Assembly: GCA_963580455.1 (NCBI GenBank)
Contig: OY756966.1
Span: forward strand, 13,085,001 to 13,149,000
Source of the DNA: Euonymus europaeus
Taxonomy: Eukaryota; Streptophyta; Magnoliopsida; Celastrales; Celastraceae
DNA length: 64,000 nucleotides
Direction of reading: 5' to 3'
The notes under the pieces are model-generated. The model saw nothing but the letters and a program-made list of their open reading frames with translations. It was not told where the DNA came from and did not search any database. A program made the translations under genes and the position numbers. The stretch's first letter is position 1. Each line of letters starts with the position of its first letter. Positions 50,745-62,600 of this stretch are shown here, piece after piece.

Positions 50745-51544
50745 GCATCGAAATAATGTAGGAAGCTTATAGTTATAAAATTTGACATAGATGAACAATA
50801 AAAAGTGTACATCGAGCAACTTTGATGGTCCGAAGTTGCTCAACTCTCTCTATGGAGGAGCTCTTAACGGTTTTGTCTATTTGTCATAGAAAGTTGGTGT
50901 TTTGGTATCGAAATAATCTCTAAATCTTATACTCGTAAAATTTGACATATGAGAACAATAAATATTATACACCGAGCAACATTCATGGTCCGAAGTTGCT
51001 CAACTCTCTTTATGGAGGAGCTTTTAACGGTTTTGTCAATTTGTCGTAGAAAGTTGGTGTTTTGGCATCGAAATAATGTAGGAAGCTTATACTCATAAAA
51101 TTTGACATATAAGAACAATAGAAATTGTACACCGAGCAACTTTGATGGTCCGAAGTTGCTCAACTCTCTCTATGGAGGAGCTTTAAACGGTTTTGTCCAT
51201 TTTTCATAGAAAGTTGGTGTTTTGGCATCGAAATAATGTAGGAAGCTTATAGTCGTAAAATTTGACATAGAAGAATAATAAAAAGTGTACATCGAGCAAC
51301 TTTGATGGTACGAAGTTGCTCAAATCTCTCTATGGAGGAGCTCTTAACGGTTTTGTCTATTTGTCATAGAAAGTTGGTGTTTTGGCATCGAAATAATCTC
51401 TGAAGCAAATACTCGTAAAATTTGATATACGAGAACAATAAATATTATACACCGAGGAACTTCGATGGTCCGAAGTTGCTCAACTCTCTTTATGGAGGAG
51501 CTTTAAACGGTTTTGTCCATTTGTCATAAAAAGGTGGTGTTTTG
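50745..51544. repeat. Five-monomer cassette K, copy 4
   Basis: Same order, 5,159 bp after copy 3 (32 monomers plus the 39-bp partial monomer, less nothing else). Private changes: AGTTATAAA near 50,770, CTCTAAATC near 50,918, ACATTCATGG near 50,979 and GAAGCAAATACTCG near 51,400. A 39-bp partial monomer again follows, at 51,815. Confidence 0.85.
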
Positions 51545-51814
51545 GCATCGAAATAATGTAGGAAGCTTATACTCGTAAAATTTGACATAGAAGAACAATA
51601 AAAAGTCTATCCCGAGCAACTTTGATAGTCCGAAGTTGCTCAACTCTCTCTATGGAGGAGCTTTTAACGTTTTTGTCCATTTGTCATAGAAAGTTCGTTT
51701 TTTGGCATCGAAATAATGTAGGAAGCTTATACTCGAAAAATTTTACATAGAAGAACAATTAAAAGACTATTCCGAGCAACTTTGATGGTCCGAAGTTGCA
51801 CAACTCTCTCTATG

Positions 51815-51853
51815 TCAACTTTGATAGTCCGTAGTTGCTCAACTCTCTCTATG
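51815..51853. repeat. 39-bp partial monomer, copy 2
   Basis: Same junction (CTCTATGTCAACTTTG) as at 46,656, 5,159 bp further on, but with GTCCGTAG instead of GTCTGTAG. It follows the same preceding monomers (CTCGAAAAATTTTAC and GTTGCACAACTC). Common descent with the other three copies is clear, because the breakpoint is identical to the base. Confidence 0.85.
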
Positions 51854-52653
51854 GAGGAGCTTTTCACGGTTTTGTCCATTTGTCATTGAAAGTTGGTGTT
51901 TTGGCATCGAAATAATGTAGGAAGCTTATACTCATAAAATTTGACATAGAAGAACAATAGAAATTGTCCACCGAGCAACTTTGATGGTCCGAAGTTACTC
52001 GACTCTCTCTATGGAGGAGCTTTTAACGGTTTTGTCCATTTGTCATAGAAAGTTGGTGTTTTGGCATCGAAATAATGTAAGAAGCTTATAGTCGTAAAAT
52101 TTAACATAGAAGAATAATAAAAAGTGTACATCGAGCAACTTTGATGGTCCGAAGTTGCTCAAAACTCTCTATGGAGGAGCTCTTAACGGTTTTGTCTATT
52201 TGTCATAGAAAGTTGGTGTTTTGGCATCGAAATAATCTCTGAAGCTTATACTCGTAAAATTTGATATATGAGAACAATAAATATTATACACCGAGGAACT
52301 TCGATGGTCCGAAGTTGCTCAACTCTCTTTATGGAGGAGCTTTAAACGGTTTTGTCCATTTGTCATAAAAAGGTGGTGTTTTGGCATCGAAATAATGTAG
52401 GAAGCTTATACTCGTAAAATTTGACATAGAAGAACAATAAAAAGTCTATCCCGAGCAACTTTGATAGTCCGAAGTTGCTCAACTCTCTCTATGGAGGAGC
52501 TTTTAACGTTTTTGTCCATTTGTCATAGAAAGTTGGTTTTTTGGCATCGAAATAATGTAGGAAGCTTATACTCAAAAAAATTTACATAGAAGAACAATTA
52601 AAAGTCTATTCCGAGCAACTTTGATGGTCCGAAGTTGCACAACTCTCTCTATG

Positions 52654-52692
52654 TCAACTTTGATAGTCCGTAGTTGCTCAACTCTCTCTATG
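52654..52692. repeat. 39-bp partial monomer, copy 3
   Basis: Same junction 839 bp after copy 2 (five monomers plus 39 bp), with GTCCGTAG. The unit between the two junctions is a short HOR made of monomers from cassette K and the CTCGAAAAATTTTAC lineage (here CTCAAAAAAATTTAC). Confidence 0.85.
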
Positions 52693-53972
52693 GAGGAGCT
52701 TTTCACGGTTTTGTCCATTTGTCATAGAAAGTTGGTGTTTTGGCATCGAAATAATGTAGGAAGCTTATACTCATAAAATTTGACATAGAAGAACAATAAA
52801 AAGTCTATCCCGAGCAATTTTGATAGTCCGAATTTGCTCAACTCTTTCTATGCTGGAGCTTTTAACGATTTTCTCTATTTGTCATAGAAAGTTGGTGTTT
52901 TGGCATCGAAATAATGTAGGAAGCTTATACTCGTAAAATTTGACTTTGAAGAACAATAAAAAGTCTATCCCGAGCAACTTTGATAGTTCGAAGTTGCTCA
53001 ACTCTCTCTATGGAGGAGCTTTTAACGGTTTTGTCCATTTGTCATAGAAAGTTGGTGTTTTGGCATCGAAATAATGTAGGAAGCTTATACTCCTAAAATT
53101 TGACATAGAAGAACAATAAAAAGTCTATCCCGAGCAACTTTGATAGTCCGAAGTTGCTCAACTCTCTCTATGGAGGAGCTTTTAACGGTTTTGTCTATTT
53201 GTCATAGAAAGTTGGTGTTTTGGCATCGAAATAATGTAGGAAGCTTATTCTCGTAAAATTTGACATTGAAGAACAATAAAAAGTCTATCCCGAGCAACTT
53301 TGACAGTTCGAAGTTGCTTAACTCTCTCTATGGAGGAACTTTTAACGGTTTTGTCCATTTGTCATAGAAAGTTGGTGTTTTGGCATCGAAATAATGTAGG
53401 AAGCTTATAGTCGTATAATTTGACGTAGAAGAATAATAAAAAGTGTACATCGAGCAACTTTGATGGTCCGAAGTTGCTCAAATCTCTCTATGGAGGAGCT
53501 CTTAACGGTTTTGTCTATTTGTCATAGAAAGTTGGTGTTTTGGCATCGAAATAATCTCCGAAGCTTATACTCGTAAAATTTGATATATGAGAACAATAAA
53601 TATTATACACCGAGGAACTTCGATGGTCCGAAGTTGCTCAACTCTCTTTATGGAGGAGCTTTAAACGGTTTTGTCCATTTGTCATAAAAAGGTGGTGTTT
53701 TGGCATCGAAATAATGTAGGAAGCTTATACTCGTAAAATTTGACATAGAAGAACAATAAAAAGTCTATCCCGAGCAACTTTGATAGTCCGAACTTGCTCA
53801 ACTCTCTCTATGGAGGAGCTTTTAACGTTTTTGTCCATTTGTCATAGAAAGTTGGTTTTTGGGCATCGAAATAATGTAGGAAGCTTATACTCGAAAAATT
53901 TTACATAGAAGAACAATTAAAAGTCTATTCATAGCAACTTTGATGGTCCGAAGTTGCACAACTCTCTCTATG

Positions 53973-54011
53973 TCAACTTTGATAGTCTGTAGTTGCTCAA
54001 CTCTCTCTATG
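53973..54011. repeat. 39-bp partial monomer, copy 4
   Basis: Same junction 1,319 bp after copy 3 (eight monomers plus 39 bp), with GTCTGTAG as in copy 1 and the shared neighbours TTTTTGGGCATCG and GTCCGAACTTGC also seen beside copy 1. Copies 1 and 4 are thus closer to each other than to copies 2 and 3. This is the last one in the window. Confidence 0.85.
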
Positions 54012-54558
54012 GAGGAGCTTTTCACGGTTTTGTCCATTTGTCATAGAAAGTTGGTGTTTTGGCATCGAAATAATGTAGGAAGCTTATACTCATAAAATTT
54101 GACATAGAAGAACAATAAAAAGTCTATCCCGAGCAATTTTGATAGTCCGAATTTGCTCAACTCTTTCTATGGTGGAGCTTTTAACGATTTTCTCTATTTG
54201 TCATAGAAAGTTGGTGTTTTGGCATCGAAATAATGTAGGAAGCTTATACTCGTAAAATTTGACATTGAAGAACAATAAAAAGTCTATCCCGAGCAACTTT
54301 GATAGTGCGAAGTTGCTCAACTCTCTCTATGGTGGAGCTTTTAACGGTTTTGTCCATTTGTCATAGAAAGTTGGTGTTTTGGCATCGAAATAATGTAGGA
54401 AGCTTATACTCCTAAAATTTGACATAGAAGAACAATAAAAAGTCTATCCCGAGCAACTTTGATAGTCCGAAGTTGCTCAACTCTCTATGGAGGAGCTTTT
54501 AACGGTTTTGTCTATTTGTCATAGAAAGTTGGTGTTTTGGCATTGAAATAATGTAGGA

Positions 54559-54586
54559 AGCTTATACTCGTTAGCTTATACTCGTT
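54559..54586. repeat. 14-bp tandem microduplication inside a monomer
   Basis: AGCTTATACTCGTT is present twice in direct succession (54,559-54,572 and 54,573-54,586), followed by AAATTGACAT with one T fewer than usual. I saw it nowhere else in the window. Replication slippage or a repaired break would explain it. It marks the left edge of the ACTCGTTAAATTT monomer lineage. Confidence 0.85.
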
Positions 54587-55051
54587 AAATTGACATAGAA
54601 GAACAATAAAAAGTCTATCCCGAGCAATTTTGATAGTCCGAAGTTGCTCAACTCTTTCTATGGTGGAGCTTTTAACGATTTTATCTATTTGTCATAGAAA
54701 GTTGGTGTTTTGGCATCGAAATAATGTGGGAAGCTTATACTCGTAAAATTTGACATAGAAGAACAATTAAAAGTCTATCCCGAGCAAATTTGATAGTCCG
54801 AAGTTGCTCAACTCTCTCTATGGAGGAGCTTTTAACGGTTTTGTCCATTTGTCATAGAAAGTTGGTGTTTTGGCATCGAAATAATGTCGGAAGCTTATAC
54901 TCGTAAAATTTGACATAGAAGAACAATAAAAAGTCTATCCCGAGCAACTTTGATAGTTCGAAGTTGCTCAACTCTCTCTATGGAGGAGCTTTTAACGGTT
55001 TTGTCCATTTGTCATAGAAAGTTGGTGTTTTGGCATCGAAATAATGTAGAA

Positions 55052-56329
55052 AGCTTATACTCATAAAATTTGACATAGAAGAACAATAAAAAGTCTATCC
55101 CGAGCAACTTTGATAGTCCGAAGTTGCTCAACTCTCTCTATGGAGGAGCTTTTAACGGTTTTGTCTATTTGTCATAGAAAGTTTGTGTTTTGGCATTGAA
55201 ATAATGTAGGAAGCTTATACTCGTTAAATTTGACATAGAAGAACAATTAAAAGTCTATCCCGAGCAACTTTGATAGTCCGTAGTTGCTCAACTCTCTCTA
55301 TGGAGGAGCTTTTCACGGTTTTGTCCATTTGTCATAGAAAGTTGGTGTTTTGGCATCGAAATAATGTAGGAAGCTTATACTCATAAAATTTGACATAGAA
55401 GAACAATAAAAAGTCTATCCCGAGCAATTTTGATAGTCCGAAGTTGATCAACTCTCTCTATGGAGGTGCTTTTAACGGTTTTGTCCATTTGTCATAGAAA
55501 GTTGGTGTTTTGGCTTCGAACTAATGTAGGAAGCTTTACTCGTAAAGTTTGACATAGAAGAACAATAAAAAGTCTCTCCCGAGCAATTTTGATAGTCCGA
55601 AGTTGATCAACTCTCTCTATGGAGGAGCTTTTAACGGTTTTGTCCATTTGTCATAGAAAATTGGTGTTTTGGCATCGAAATAATGTAGGAAGCTTATACT
55701 CATAAAATTTGACATAGAAGAACAATAAAAAGTCTATCCCGAGCAACTTTGATAGTCCGAAGTTGCTCAACTCTCTCTATGGAGGAGCTTTTAACGGTTT
55801 TATCTATTTGTCATAGAAAGTTTGTGTTTTGGCATTGAAATAATGTAGGAAGCTTATACTCGTTAAATTTGACATAGAAGAACAATTAAAAGTCTATCCC
55901 GAGCAACTTTGATAGTCCGTAGTTGCTCAACTCTCTCTATGGAGGAGCTTTTCACGGTTTTGTCCATTTGTCATAGAAAGTTGGTGTTTTGGCATCGAAA
56001 TAATGTAGGAAGCTTATACTCATAAAATTTGACATAGAAGAACAATAAAAAGTCTATCCCGAGCAATTTTGATAGTCCGAAGTTGATCAACTCTCTCTAT
56101 GGAGGTGCTTTTAACGGTTTTGTCCATTTGTCATAGAAAGTTGGTGTTTTGGCTTCGAACTAATGTAGGAAGCTTTACTCGTAAAGTTTGACATAGAAGA
56201 ACAATAAAAAGTCTCTCCCGAGCAATTTTGATAGTCCGAAGTTGATCAACTCTCTCTATGGAGGAGCTTTTAACGGTTTTGTCCATTTGTCATAGAAAAT
56301 TGGTGTTTTGGCATCGAAATAATGTAGGA
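55052..56329. repeat. Four-monomer HOR, two tandem copies of 639 bp
   Basis: Copies 55,052-55,690 and 55,691-56,329, plus about 55 further bases. One base is lost in AAGCTTTACTCG (near 55,533 and 56,172), giving 639 instead of 640. Shared markers: GTCCGTAGTTGC with TTTTCACGG; GTTGATCAAC with GGAGGTGC; GGCTTCGAACTAATG; GTCTCTCCC; AAAATTGGTG. I noticed only a few differences, such as TTTTGTCTATT against TTTTATCTATT and GTAGAAAGC against GTAGGAAGC. Confidence 0.85.
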
Positions 56330-57249
56330 AGCTTATACTCATAAAATTTGACATAGAAGAACAATAAAAAGTCTATCCCGAGCAATTTTGATAGTCCGAA
56401 GTTGATCAACTCTCTCTATGGAGGAGCTTTTAACGGTTTTGTCCATTTGTCATAGAAAGTTGGTGTTTTGGCATTGAAATAATATAGGAAGCTTATACTC
56501 ATAAAATTTGGCATAGAAGAACAATAAAAAGTCTATCCCGAGCAATTTTGATAGTCCGAAGTTGCACAACTCTCTCTATGGAGGAGCTTTTAATGGTTTT
56601 GTCCATTTGTCATAGAAAGTTGGTATTTTGGCATTGAAATAATGTAGGAAGCTTTCTCTCGTTAAATTTGACATAGAAGAACAATAAAAAGTCTATCCCG
56701 AGCAATTTTGATAGTTCGAATTTGCTCAACTCTTTCTATGGTGGAGCTTTTAACGATTTTCTCTATTTGTCATAGAAAGTTGGTGTTTTGGCATCGAAAT
56801 AATGTAGGAAGCTTATACTCGTAAAATTTGACATTGAAGAACAATAAAAAGTCTATCCCGAGCAACTTTGATAGTTCGAAGTTGCTCAACTCTCTCTATG
56901 GAGGAGCTTTTAACGGTTTTGTCCATTTGTCATAGAAAGTTGGTGTTTTGGCATCGAAATAATGTAGGAAGCTTATACTCCTAAAACTTGACATAGAAGA
57001 ACAATAAAAAGTCTATCCCGAGCAACTTTGATAGTCCGAAGTTGCTCAACTCTCTCTATGGAGGAGCTTTTAACGGTTTTGTCTATTTGTCATAGAAAGT
57101 TGGTGTTTTGGCATCGAAATAATGTGGGAAGCTTATACTCGTAAAATTTGACATAGAAGAACAATAAAAAGTCTATCCCGAGCAACTTTGATAGTCCGAA
57201 GTTGCTCAACTCTCTCTATGGAGGAGCTTTTAACGGTTTTGTCCATTTG

Positions 57250-59690
57250 TCATAGAAAGTTGGTGTTTTGGCATCGAAATAATGTAGGAAGCTTATACTC
57301 GTTAAATTTGACATAGAAGAACAATAAAAAGTCTATCCCGACAACTTTGATAGTCCAAAGTTGCTCAACGCTCTCTATGGATGAGCTTTTGACGGTTTTG
57401 TCAAATTGTCATAGAAAGTTTGTGTTTTGGCATCGAAATAATGTAGGAAGCTTATACTCGTTAAATTTGACATATCAGAACAATTAAAAGTCTATCCCGA
57501 GCAACTTTGATAGTCCGTAGTTGCTCAACTCTCTCTATGGAGGTGCTTTTCACGGTTTTGTCCATTTGTCATAGAAAGTTGGTGTTTTGGCATCGAAATA
57601 ATGTAGGAAGCTTATACTCGTAAAATTTGACATAGAAGAACAATAAAAAGTCTATCCCGAGCAATTTTGATAGTCCGAAGTTGCTCAACTCTCTCTATGG
57701 AGGAGCTTTTAACGGTTTTGTCCATTTGTCATAGAAAGTTGGTGTTTTGGCATTGAAATAATGTAAGAAGCTTATACTCGTTAAATTTGACATAGAAAAA
57801 CAATAAAAAGACAATCCCGAGCAATTTTGATAGTCCGAAGTTGCTCAACTCTCTCTATGGTGGAGCTTTTAACGATTTTCTCTATCTGTCATGGAAAGTT
57901 GGTGTTTTGGCATCGAAATAATGTAGGAAGCTTATACTCGTAAAATTTGACATAGAAGAACAATAAAAAGTCTATCCCGAGCAACTTTGATAGTCCGAAG
58001 TTGCTCAACTCTCTCTATGGAGGAGCTTTTAACGGTTTTGTAAATTTGTCATAGAAAGTTGGTGTTTTGGCATCGAAATAATGTAGGAAGCTTATACTCG
58101 TAAAATTTGACATTGAAGAACAATAAAAAGTCTATCCCGAGCAACTTTGATAGTCCAAATTTGCTCAACTCTTTCTATGGTGGAGCTTTTAACGATTTTA
58201 TCTATTTGTCATAGAAAGTTGGTGTTTTGGCATCGAAATAATGTAGGAAGCTTATACTCGTAAAATTTGACATTGAAGAACAATAAAAAGTCTATCCCGA
58301 GCAACTTGGATAGTCCGAAGTTGCTCAACTCTCTCTATGGAGGAGCTTTTAACGGTTTTGTCTATTTGTCATAGAAAGTTGGTGTTTTGGCATTGAAATA
58401 ATGTAGGAAGCTTATACTCGTTAAATTTGACATAGAAGAACCATTAAAAGTCTATCCCGAGCAACTTTGATAGTCCGAAGTTACTCAACTCTCTCTATGG
58501 AGGAGGTTTTAACGATTTTGTCCATTTGTCATAGAAAGTTGGTGTTTTGGCATCGAAATAATGTAGGAAGCTTATACTCATAAAATTTGACATAGAAGAA
58601 CAATAAAAAGTCTATCCCGAGCAATTTTGATAGTCCGAAGTTGCTCAACTCTCTCTATGGAGGAGCTTTTAACGATTTTGTCCATTTGTCATAGAAAGTT
58701 CGTGTTTTGGCATCGAAATAATGTAGGAAGATTATACTCGTAAACTTTGACATAGAAAAACAATAAAAAGTCTATCCCGAGCAACTTCGATAGTCCGAAG
58801 TTGCTCAACTCTCTCTATGGAGGAGCTTTTAACGGTTTTGTCCATTTGTCATAGAAAGTTGGTGTTTTGGCATTGAAATAATGTAGGAAGCTTATACTCG
58901 TTAAATTTGTCATAGAAGAACAATAAAAAGTCTATCCCGAGCAATTTTGATAGTCGGAATTTGCTCAACTCTTTCTATGGTGGAGCTTTTAACGATTTTA
59001 TCTATTTGTCATAGAAAATTGGTGTTTTGGCATCGAAATAATGTAGAAAGCTTATACTAGTAAAATTTGACATAGAAGAACAATAAAAAGTCTATCCCGA
59101 GCAATTTTGATAGTCCGAAGTTGCTGAACTCTCTCTATGGAGGAGCTTTTAACGGTTTTGTCCATTTGTCATAGAAAGTTGGTGTTTTGGCATCGAAATA
59201 ATGTAGGAAGCTTATACTCGTAAAATTTGACATAGAAGAACAATAAAAAGTCTATCCCGAGCAACTTTGATAGTCCGAAGTTGCTCAACTCTCTCTATGG
59301 AGGAGCTTTTAACGGTTTTGTCTATTTGTCATAGAAAGTTGGTGTTTTGGCATTGAAATAATGTAGGAAGCTTATACTCGTTAAATTTGACATAGAAGAA
59401 CAATAAAAAGTCTATCCCGAGCAACTTTCATAGTCCGAAGTTGCTCAACTCTCTCTATGGAGGAGCTTTTAACGGTTTTGTCGAATTGTCATAGAAAGTT
59501 GGTGTTTTGGCATCGAAATAATGTAGGAAGCTTATAGTCGTTAAATTTGACATATCAGAACAATTAAAAGTCTATCCCGAGCAACTTTGATAGTCCGTAG
59601 TTGCTCAACTCTCTCTATGGAGGAGCTTTTAACGGTTTTGTCGAATTGTCATAGAAAGTAGGTGTTTTGGCATCGAAATAATGTAGGAAG
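57250..59690. repeat. Fifteen-monomer duplication, left copy (3,999-bp spacing)
   Basis: Corresponds to 61,249-63,689. Shared markers: the lost base in CCCGACAACTTTG (57,340 and 61,339), TTTTGTCAAATTG, ATGGAAAGTTGG, TTTTGTAAATTTG, GAACCATTAAAAG and AACTTGGATAG. Differences are scattered, for example GTAAGAAGC against GTAGGAAGC and AAGACAATCCC against AAGTCTATCCC. The right copy ends where it jumps to the AGTCGGAATTTGC lineage near 63,690. Confidence 0.8.
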
Positions 59691-59695
59691 CTTAT
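58517..59695. repeat. Eight-monomer duplication, left copy (1,280-bp spacing)
   Basis: Corresponds to 59,797-60,975. Shared markers: AAAGTTCGTG, GTAAACTTTG, AATTTGTCATAG, AGTCGGAATTTGC, ATACTAGTAAAA, GTTGCTGAACTC, CAACTTTCATAG and AGTCGTTAAATTTG. The few differences include GGAAGATTATAC here against GGAAGCTTATAC there. The same monomers appear once more at 3,999 bp (from about 62,517), so the 1,280-bp event produced a difference between the two 4-kb units. Confidence 0.8.
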
Positions 59696-62600
59696 ACTCG
59701 TAAAATTTGACATAGAAGAACAATAAAAAGTCTATCCCGAGCAATTTTGATAGTCCGAAGTTGCTGAACTCTCTCTATGGAGGAGCTTTTAACGGTTTTG
59801 TCCATTTGTCATAGAAAGTTGGTGTTTTGGCATCGAAATAATGTAGGAAGCTTATACTCATAAAATTTGACATAGAAGAACAATAAAAAGTCTATCCCGA
59901 GCAATTTTGATAGTCCGAAGTTGCTCAACTCTCTCTATGGAGGAGCTTTAAACGATTTTGTCCATTTGTCATAGAAAGTTCGTGTTTTGGCATCGAAATA
60001 ATGTAGGAAGCTTATACTCGTAAACTTTGACATAGAAAAACAATAAAAAGTCTATCCCGAGCAACTTCGATAGTCCGAAGTTGCTCAACTCTCTCTATGG
60101 AGGAGCTTTTAACGGTTTTGTCCATTTGTCATAGAAAGTTGGTGTTTTGGCATTGAAATAATGTAGGAAGCTTATACTCGTTAAATTTGTCATAGAAGAA
60201 CAATAAAAAGTCTATCCCGAGCAATTTTGATAGTCGGAATTTGCTCAACTCTTTCTATGGTGGAGCTTTTAACGATTTTATCTATTTGTCATAGAAAGTT
60301 GGTGTTTTGGCATCGAAATAATGTAGAAAGCTTATACTAGTAAAATTTGACATAGAAGAACAATAAAAAGTCTATCCCGAGCAATTTTGATAGTCCGAAG
60401 TTGCTGAACTCTCTCTATGGAGGAGCTTTTAACGGTTTTGTCCATTTGTCATAGAAAGTTGGTGTTTTGGCATCGAAATAATGTAGGAAGCTTATACTCG
60501 TAAAATTTGACATAGAAGAACAATAAAAAGTCTATCCCGAGCAACTTTGATAGTCCGAAGTTGCTCAACTCTCTCTATGGAGGAGCTTTTAACGGTTTTG
60601 TCTATTTGTCATAGAAAGTTGGTGTTTTGGCATTGAAATAATGTAGGAAGCTTATACTCGTTAAATTTGACATAGAAGAACAATAAAAAGTCTATCCCGA
60701 GCAACTTTCATAGTCCGAAGTTGCTCAACTCTCTCTATGGAGGAGCTTTTAACGGTTTTGTCGAATTGTCATAGAAAGTTGGTGTTTTGGCATCGAAATA
60801 ATGTAGGAAGCTTATAGTCGTTAAATTTGACATATCAGAACAATTAAAAGTCTATCCCGAGCAACTTTGTTAGTCCGTAGTTGCTCAACTCTCTCTATGG
60901 AGGAGCTTTTAACGGTTTTGTCGAATTGTCATAGAAAGTTGGTGTTTTGGCATCGAAATAATGTAGGAAGCTTATAGTCGTTAAATTTGACATATCAGAA
61001 CAATTAAAAGTCTATCCCGAGCAACTTTGATAGTCCGTAGTTGCTCAACTCTCTCTATGTAGGAGCTTTTAACGGTTTTGTCCATTTGTCATAGAAAATT
61101 GGTGTTTTGGCATAGAAATAATATAGAAAGCTTATACTCGTAAAATTTGACATAGAAGAACAATAAAAAGTCTATCCCGAGCAATTTTGATAGTCCGAAG
61201 TTGCTCAACTCTCTCTATGGAGGAGCTTTTAACGGTTTTGTCCATTTGTCATAGGAAGTTGGTGTTTTGGCATTGAAATAATGTAGGAAGCTTATACTCG
61301 TTAAATTTGACATAGAAGAACAATAAAAAGTCTATCCCGACAACTTTGATAGTCCAAAGTTGCTCAACTCTCTCTATGGACGAGCTTTTAACGGTTTTGT
61401 CAAATTGTCTTAGAAAGTTGGTGTTTTGCCATCGAAATAATGTAGGAAGCTTATACTCGTTAAATTTGACATATCAGAACAATTAAAAGTCTATCCCGAG
61501 CAACTTTGATAGTCCGTAGTTGCTCAACTCTCTCTATGGAGGTGCTTTTCACGGTTTTGTCCATTTGTCATAGAAAGTTGGTGTTTTGGCATCGAAATAA
61601 TGTAGGAAGCTTATACTCGTAAAATTTGACATAGAAGAACAATAAAAAGTCTATCCCGAGCAATTTTGATAGTCCGAAGTTGCTCAACTCTCTCTATGGA
61701 GGAGCTTTTAACAGTTTTGTCCATTTGTCATAGAAAGTTGGTGTTTTGGCATTGAAATAATGTAGGAAGCTTATACTCGTTAAATTTGACATAGAAAAAC
61801 AATAAAAAGTCTATCCCGAGCAATTTTGATAGTCCGAAGTTGCTCAACTCTCTCTATGGTGGAGCTTTTAACGATTTTATCTATCTGTCATGGAAAGTTG
61901 GTGTTTTGGCATCGAAATAATGTAGGAAGCTTATACTCGTAAAATTTGACATAGAAGAACAATAAAAAGTCTATCCCGAGCAACTTTGATAGTCCGAAGT
62001 TGCTCAACTCTCTCTATGGAGGAGCTTTTAACGGTTTTGTAAATTTGTCATAGAAAGTTGGTGTTTTGGCATCGAAATAATGTAGGAAGCTTATACTCGT
62101 AAAATTTGACATTGAAGAACAATAAAAAGTCTATCCCGAGCAACTTTGATAGTCCAAATTTGCTCAACTCTTTCTATGGTGTAGCTTTTAACGATTTTAT
62201 CTATTTGTCATAGAAAGTTGGTGTTTTGGCATCGAAATAATGTAGGAAGCTTATACTCGTAAAATTTGACATTGAAGAACAATAAAAAGTCTATCCCGAG
62301 CAACTTGGATAGTACGAAGTTGCTCAACTCTCTCTATGAAGGAGCTTTTAACGGTTTTGTCTATTTGTCATAGAAAGTTGGTGTTTTGGCATTGAAATAA
62401 TGTAGGAAGCTTATACTCGTTAAATTTGACATAGAAGAACCATTAAAAGTCTATCCCGAGCAACTTTGATAGTCCGAAGTTGCTCAACTCTCTCTATGGA
62501 GGAGGTTTTAACGATTTTGTCCATTTGTCATAGAAAGTTGGTGCTTTGGCATCGAAATAATGTAGGAAGCTTATACTCATAAAATTTGACATAGAAGAAC

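Larger units (their letters stand above)
37427..54540. repeat. Complex HOR domain with long-range periods
   Basis: This domain mixes cassette K, sister copies of the seven-monomer HOR and the 39-bp partial monomers. Spacings of 3,200, 4,480, 4,639 and 5,158-5,159 bp overlap. The 5.16-kb spacing links 41,975-43,705 with 47,133-48,863, cassette K copies 3 and 4, and the first two 39-bp junctions, so it may be the present large unit, with monomer gains and losses (two extra monomers near 48.9-49.2 kb). Near 54,481 two bases are lost in CAACTCTCTATGG. No gene or transposon is seen. Confidence 0.7.
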
